From assembly GCA_005883445.1 (NCBI GenBank), contig VAZL01000097.1, positions 1 through 6,677 on the forward strand: DNA of 6,677 nucleotides. Reading direction: 5' to 3'. The position numbers and the translations under genes were made by a program. The stretch's first letter is position 1. Every line of letters starts with the position of its first letter. A model generated the notes under the pieces. The model had not been told where the DNA came from. It was given only the letters and a program-made list of their open reading frames with translations, and searched no databases. This stretch comes from Alphaproteobacteria bacterium. Lineage in GTDB: Bacteria; Pseudomonadota; Alphaproteobacteria; Rhizobiales; Xanthobacteraceae. This document shows positions 5,112-6,677 of this stretch, one piece after another.

Positions 5112-5762
5112 TTAGGCCGGAGCGCGGTGCGCGTCGGCATCTTCAAGCGGCGCGGCGAGAGACGCCCCCGCGCGCAGGCGCGCATTCTCCGCCTCAAGCG
5201 CCGCGATCCGATCCCGCAGCGCGGCCGTCGCCTCCTCGATTTCGGCCTCGGTGAAGCGCGCGACGATGTGCTGGGAGCAGTTCACGTCCCATGCCTCCAC
5301 CGTGAACAGGATCGCGCGCTCGGGTCGCCCGTGATAGCCGCGATCGACGAGCCGCGCGAGCAATGCCGGGTCGTCTTCGACCATGCGCGCGCGGCCCCAG
5401 AGTTTGATCCGCCGTCGGCGCGCAAAGTCGAGCAGGAATACGTAGGCGCGATCATTCTCGGTGAGGTTGCTCAGCGTGATGTATTGGCGGTTCCCGGCAT
5501 AGTCGGCGAAGGCGAGCGTCTTCTCGTCCAGAACTTTGATGAAGCCCTTCGGGCCGCCGCGGTGTTGGATATAGGGCGCGCCGCCGGCGGACACGGTCGC
5601 GAGGAACGCGGTATCGAGCTCGGCGATAAAGGCCGCAAGCTCAGGCGTCACGCGATCGGGGAAGCCCGCGGCGATGCGTTTCTCGTAGGCGTGCGCGGAG
5701 CCGCGCTCGGCCTGCGCTCGCCGGGCCGCCGCAGGGAAGACGATGTCGCTATTGTTGGTCAT
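5112..5762 (-). CDS. Pyridoxamine 5'-phosphate oxidase family (FMN-binding split barrel) protein
   Basis: This encodes 216 residues, ATG 5762 to TAA 5112-5114. After a polar N-terminus and a helix (DRVTPELAAFIAELD, 36-50) comes the split-barrel core: TAFLATVSAGGAPYIQHRGG (51-70), GFIKVLDEKTLAFADYAGNRQYITLSNL (73-100) and VFLLDFARRRRIKLWGRARMV (108-128). These blocks are typical of general-stress/PPOX-like flavoproteins with broad substrates rather than of true PdxH. The extent of FMN contacts cannot be read here. The C-terminus (about 172-198: AEIEEATAALRDRIAALEAE, then NARLRA) is a heptad-like helix, so probably a short coiled coil for dimer contacts, followed by a disordered tail. The SD is weak (GGCGGA 7 bases upstream). 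The gene is divergent from a LysR regulator across a 144-base AT-rich spacer, which suggests control by that regulator. The reaction is unknown. Confidence 0.87.
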   Translation of the reverse strand: MTNNSDIVFPAAARRAQAERGSAHAYEKRIAAGFPDRVTPELAAFIAELDTAFLATVSAGGAPYIQHRGGPKGFIKVLDEKTLAFADYAGNRQYITLSNLTENDRAYVFLLDFARRRRIKLWGRARMVEDDPALLARLVDRGYHGRPERAILFTVEAWDVNCSQHIVARFTEAEIEEATAALRDRIAALEAENARLRAGASLAAPLEDADAHRAPA

Positions 5763-5856
5763 GGCGCGATCCGCCGAAGCGCAAGCGCGGCTGCGCCGGC
5801 TTGCGGGTGGGTTCTAATCGCGATTGCCGCGACGAACATGGGCCGTTTCAATAAGA

Positions 5857-5862
5857 ATTATA
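5857..5862 (-). promoter_or_regulatory. -10 box candidate for the PPOX-fold gene
   Basis: TATAAT lies on the minus strand at 5857-5862 in an AT-rich island within GC-rich DNA. It would place transcription start near 5850, leaving a leader of about 87 bases. No good -35 box lies 16-18 bases further up; instead the GCAA/TTGC half-sites occupy roughly -26 to -52, as expected for an activator-dependent promoter. An overlapping TATAAT on the plus strand (5859-5864) could serve the LysR gene. Confidence 0.42.
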
Positions 5863-5875
5863 ATACGCCTTTATA

Positions 5876-5902
5876 GCAAGATATTATTGCGATATATGCA
5901 AT
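5876..5902. promoter_or_regulatory. Candidate LysR-type operator: three half-sites at 11-bp steps
   Basis: GCAA (5876-5879), TTGC (5887-5890) and GCAA (5898-5901) alternate in direction, with exactly 7 bases between neighbours. The right-hand pair forms ATTGC-N7-GCAAT (5886-5902), which contains the T-N11-A pattern (5888-5900) of LysR-type binding sites. It ends 4 bases before the LysR ATG, so binding would block the regulator's own expression, while for the divergent gene it sits near the -35 region. Confidence 0.55.
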
Positions 5903-5906
5903 AGAT

Positions 5907-6677
5907 ATGGATCGCATCGAGAGTGTCGCGATCTTCGTCGAAGTCGCCGAGCGGCGCAGCTTTGCGACGGCTGCGCGCCGGCTCGCTCGCTCGCCAGCCG
6001 CGGTCACCCGTGCGGTTGGGGAGTTGGAAACGCGGCTCGGGGTGCGGCTTCTCAATCGTACCACCCGCGCGGTCAGCCTTACGGAGGCCGGGGACCGGTT
6101 TCTGGCGGGCGCGCGCCGCGTGCTTGCCGATTTCGAGGAAATTGAACGGGCTGCGGCGGGGGAGGGTGCCGCGCCGCGCGGCGAATTACGCATCACCGCG
6201 CCGATCCTGTTCGGGCGCCTGCATGTGCTGCCGATCGTGACCGAGTTTCTCAGCCGTTTCGCCGACGTGTCGGTCTCGCTCAGCTTGATCGATCGGCCGG
6301 TCGACCTGGTGGAGGAGGGGCTCGACGTCGCGGTGCGTATCGGCGTGCTGGCGGAAAGCTCGGCGGTCGCGACCCGCGTCGGCGCGGTGCGTCGCATCGT
6401 GGTCGCTTCCCCCGGTTACGTGACGCAACACGGCACGCCGCTGGCGCCCGCGGATCTCGGCGCGCACGCCGTGGTCGCGTTCTCCGGTGCCGCAGGGGTT
6501 GAGCACTGGGTATTTCGTAACGAGTCCGGCGACACGGGCGTCGCCATAAGACCGCGGCTCGTGGTGACCACCGCCGAAGCCGCGCTCGACGCGGTGAGAG
6601 CCGATTTCGGCATCACCCGCGTGCTCAGCTACCAGGCCGCCGACGATATTGCCCGCGGTTCACTGCTTCGATTGCTG
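5907..6677 (+). CDS. LysR-type transcriptional regulator, 3' end outside the window
   Basis: The frame is open from ATG 5907 to the window edge and gives 257 residues of an expected 295-305. The N-terminus is a LysR winged helix-turn-helix: MDRIESVAIFVEVAERRSFA (1-20), TAARRLARSPAAVTRAVGEL (21-40) and ETRLGVRLLNRTTRAVSLTEAG (41-62). A linker helix follows (about 63-88), then the periplasmic-binding-protein-like effector domain starting GELRITAPILFGRLHVLPIV (92-111). The motifs D-L-V-E-E-G-L-D-V-A-V-R-I-G (133-146) and R-R-I-V-V-A-S-P-G-Y (162-171) are typical of the CrgA/DntR-like subgroup, which often senses small aromatic or redox-active compounds; the ligand here is unknown. No SD is visible before the ATG, and no other in-frame start lies close. 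It is divergent from the PPOX-fold gene, the usual arrangement for a LysR regulator and its target. The start is immediately downstream of a phased dyad operator, suggesting autorepression. Confidence 0.92.
   Translation, partial: MDRIESVAIFVEVAERRSFATAARRLARSPAAVTRAVGELETRLGVRLLNRTTRAVSLTEAGDRFLAGARRVLADFEEIERAAAGEGAAPRGELRITAPILFGRLHVLPIVTEFLSRFADVSVSLSLIDRPVDLVEEGLDVAVRIGVLAESSAVATRVGAVRRIVVASPGYVTQHGTPLAPADLGAHAVVAFSGAAGVEHWVFRNESGDTGVAIRPRLVVTTAEAALDAVRADFGITRVLSYQAADDIARGSLLRLL

Noticed and set aside
5054..5197. N-terminal extension of the CoA-binding protein to ATG 5197
   Set aside because: It would overlap the end of the PPOX-fold gene and adds basic, non-conserved residues; ATG 5053 has an acceptable SD.

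Overview
The window looks like a piece of chromosome from a GC-rich alphaproteobacterium, most likely in the order Hyphomicrobiales (the Bradyrhizobium/Xanthobacteraceae side). This rests on the strong G/C bias at third codon positions, a DUF2842 protein (a small membrane family known mainly from Alphaproteobacteria), a Surf1-independent CtaA/COX15-type heme A synthase, and a CoA-binding protein next to a MetY-type sulfhydrylase. Genus assignment is inference. The content is mostly housekeeping. I see no prophage, insertion sequence, CRISPR array or defence system.

Layout, left to right. Positions 2-277 (+) are the 3' end of a DUF488 gene. A tRNA-Pro(GGG) follows on the minus strand (309-386) with a well-formed promoter (399-427). 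Positions 387-784 have no confident gene. They hold two overlapping small membrane-protein ORFs on the plus strand (515-643 and 604-726), each with its own Shine-Dalgarno. A DUF2842 gene (785-994, minus) is divergent from ctaA (1217-2283, plus). The 222-bp gap between them carries an 8-bp dyad and a long, nearly perfect hairpin just before ctaA. The ctaA gene is broken: a frame change near 1600-1610, where about 11 residues expected from the family are missing, splits it in two. A crotonase-family gene (2280-3023) overlaps the ctaA stop by 4 bases and has a strong SD.

The plus-strand pair converges on metY (3062-4342, minus). A hairpin there includes both stop codons. Upstream of metY on the same strand lie a CoA-binding (YccU-like) gene (4475-5053) and an FMN-binding PPOX-fold gene (5112-5762). 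metY has its own candidate promoter and a short leader that can form two mutually exclusive hairpins, one covering its SD. The PPOX-fold gene is divergent from a LysR-type regulator (5907 to the window end, truncated). Their shared AT-rich spacer holds three GCAA/TTGC half-sites at exact 11-bp steps, a likely operator.

How the genes fit together: CtaA makes heme A for aa3-type cytochrome oxidase. The crotonase protein probably works in fatty acyl-CoA metabolism. MetY makes homocysteine from O-acetylhomoserine and sulfide. The LysR protein probably controls itself and perhaps the PPOX-fold gene. The best leads are the ctaA break, the ctaA and metY leader structures, the phased LysR operator and the overlapping small ORFs. 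None amounts to a clear new system.
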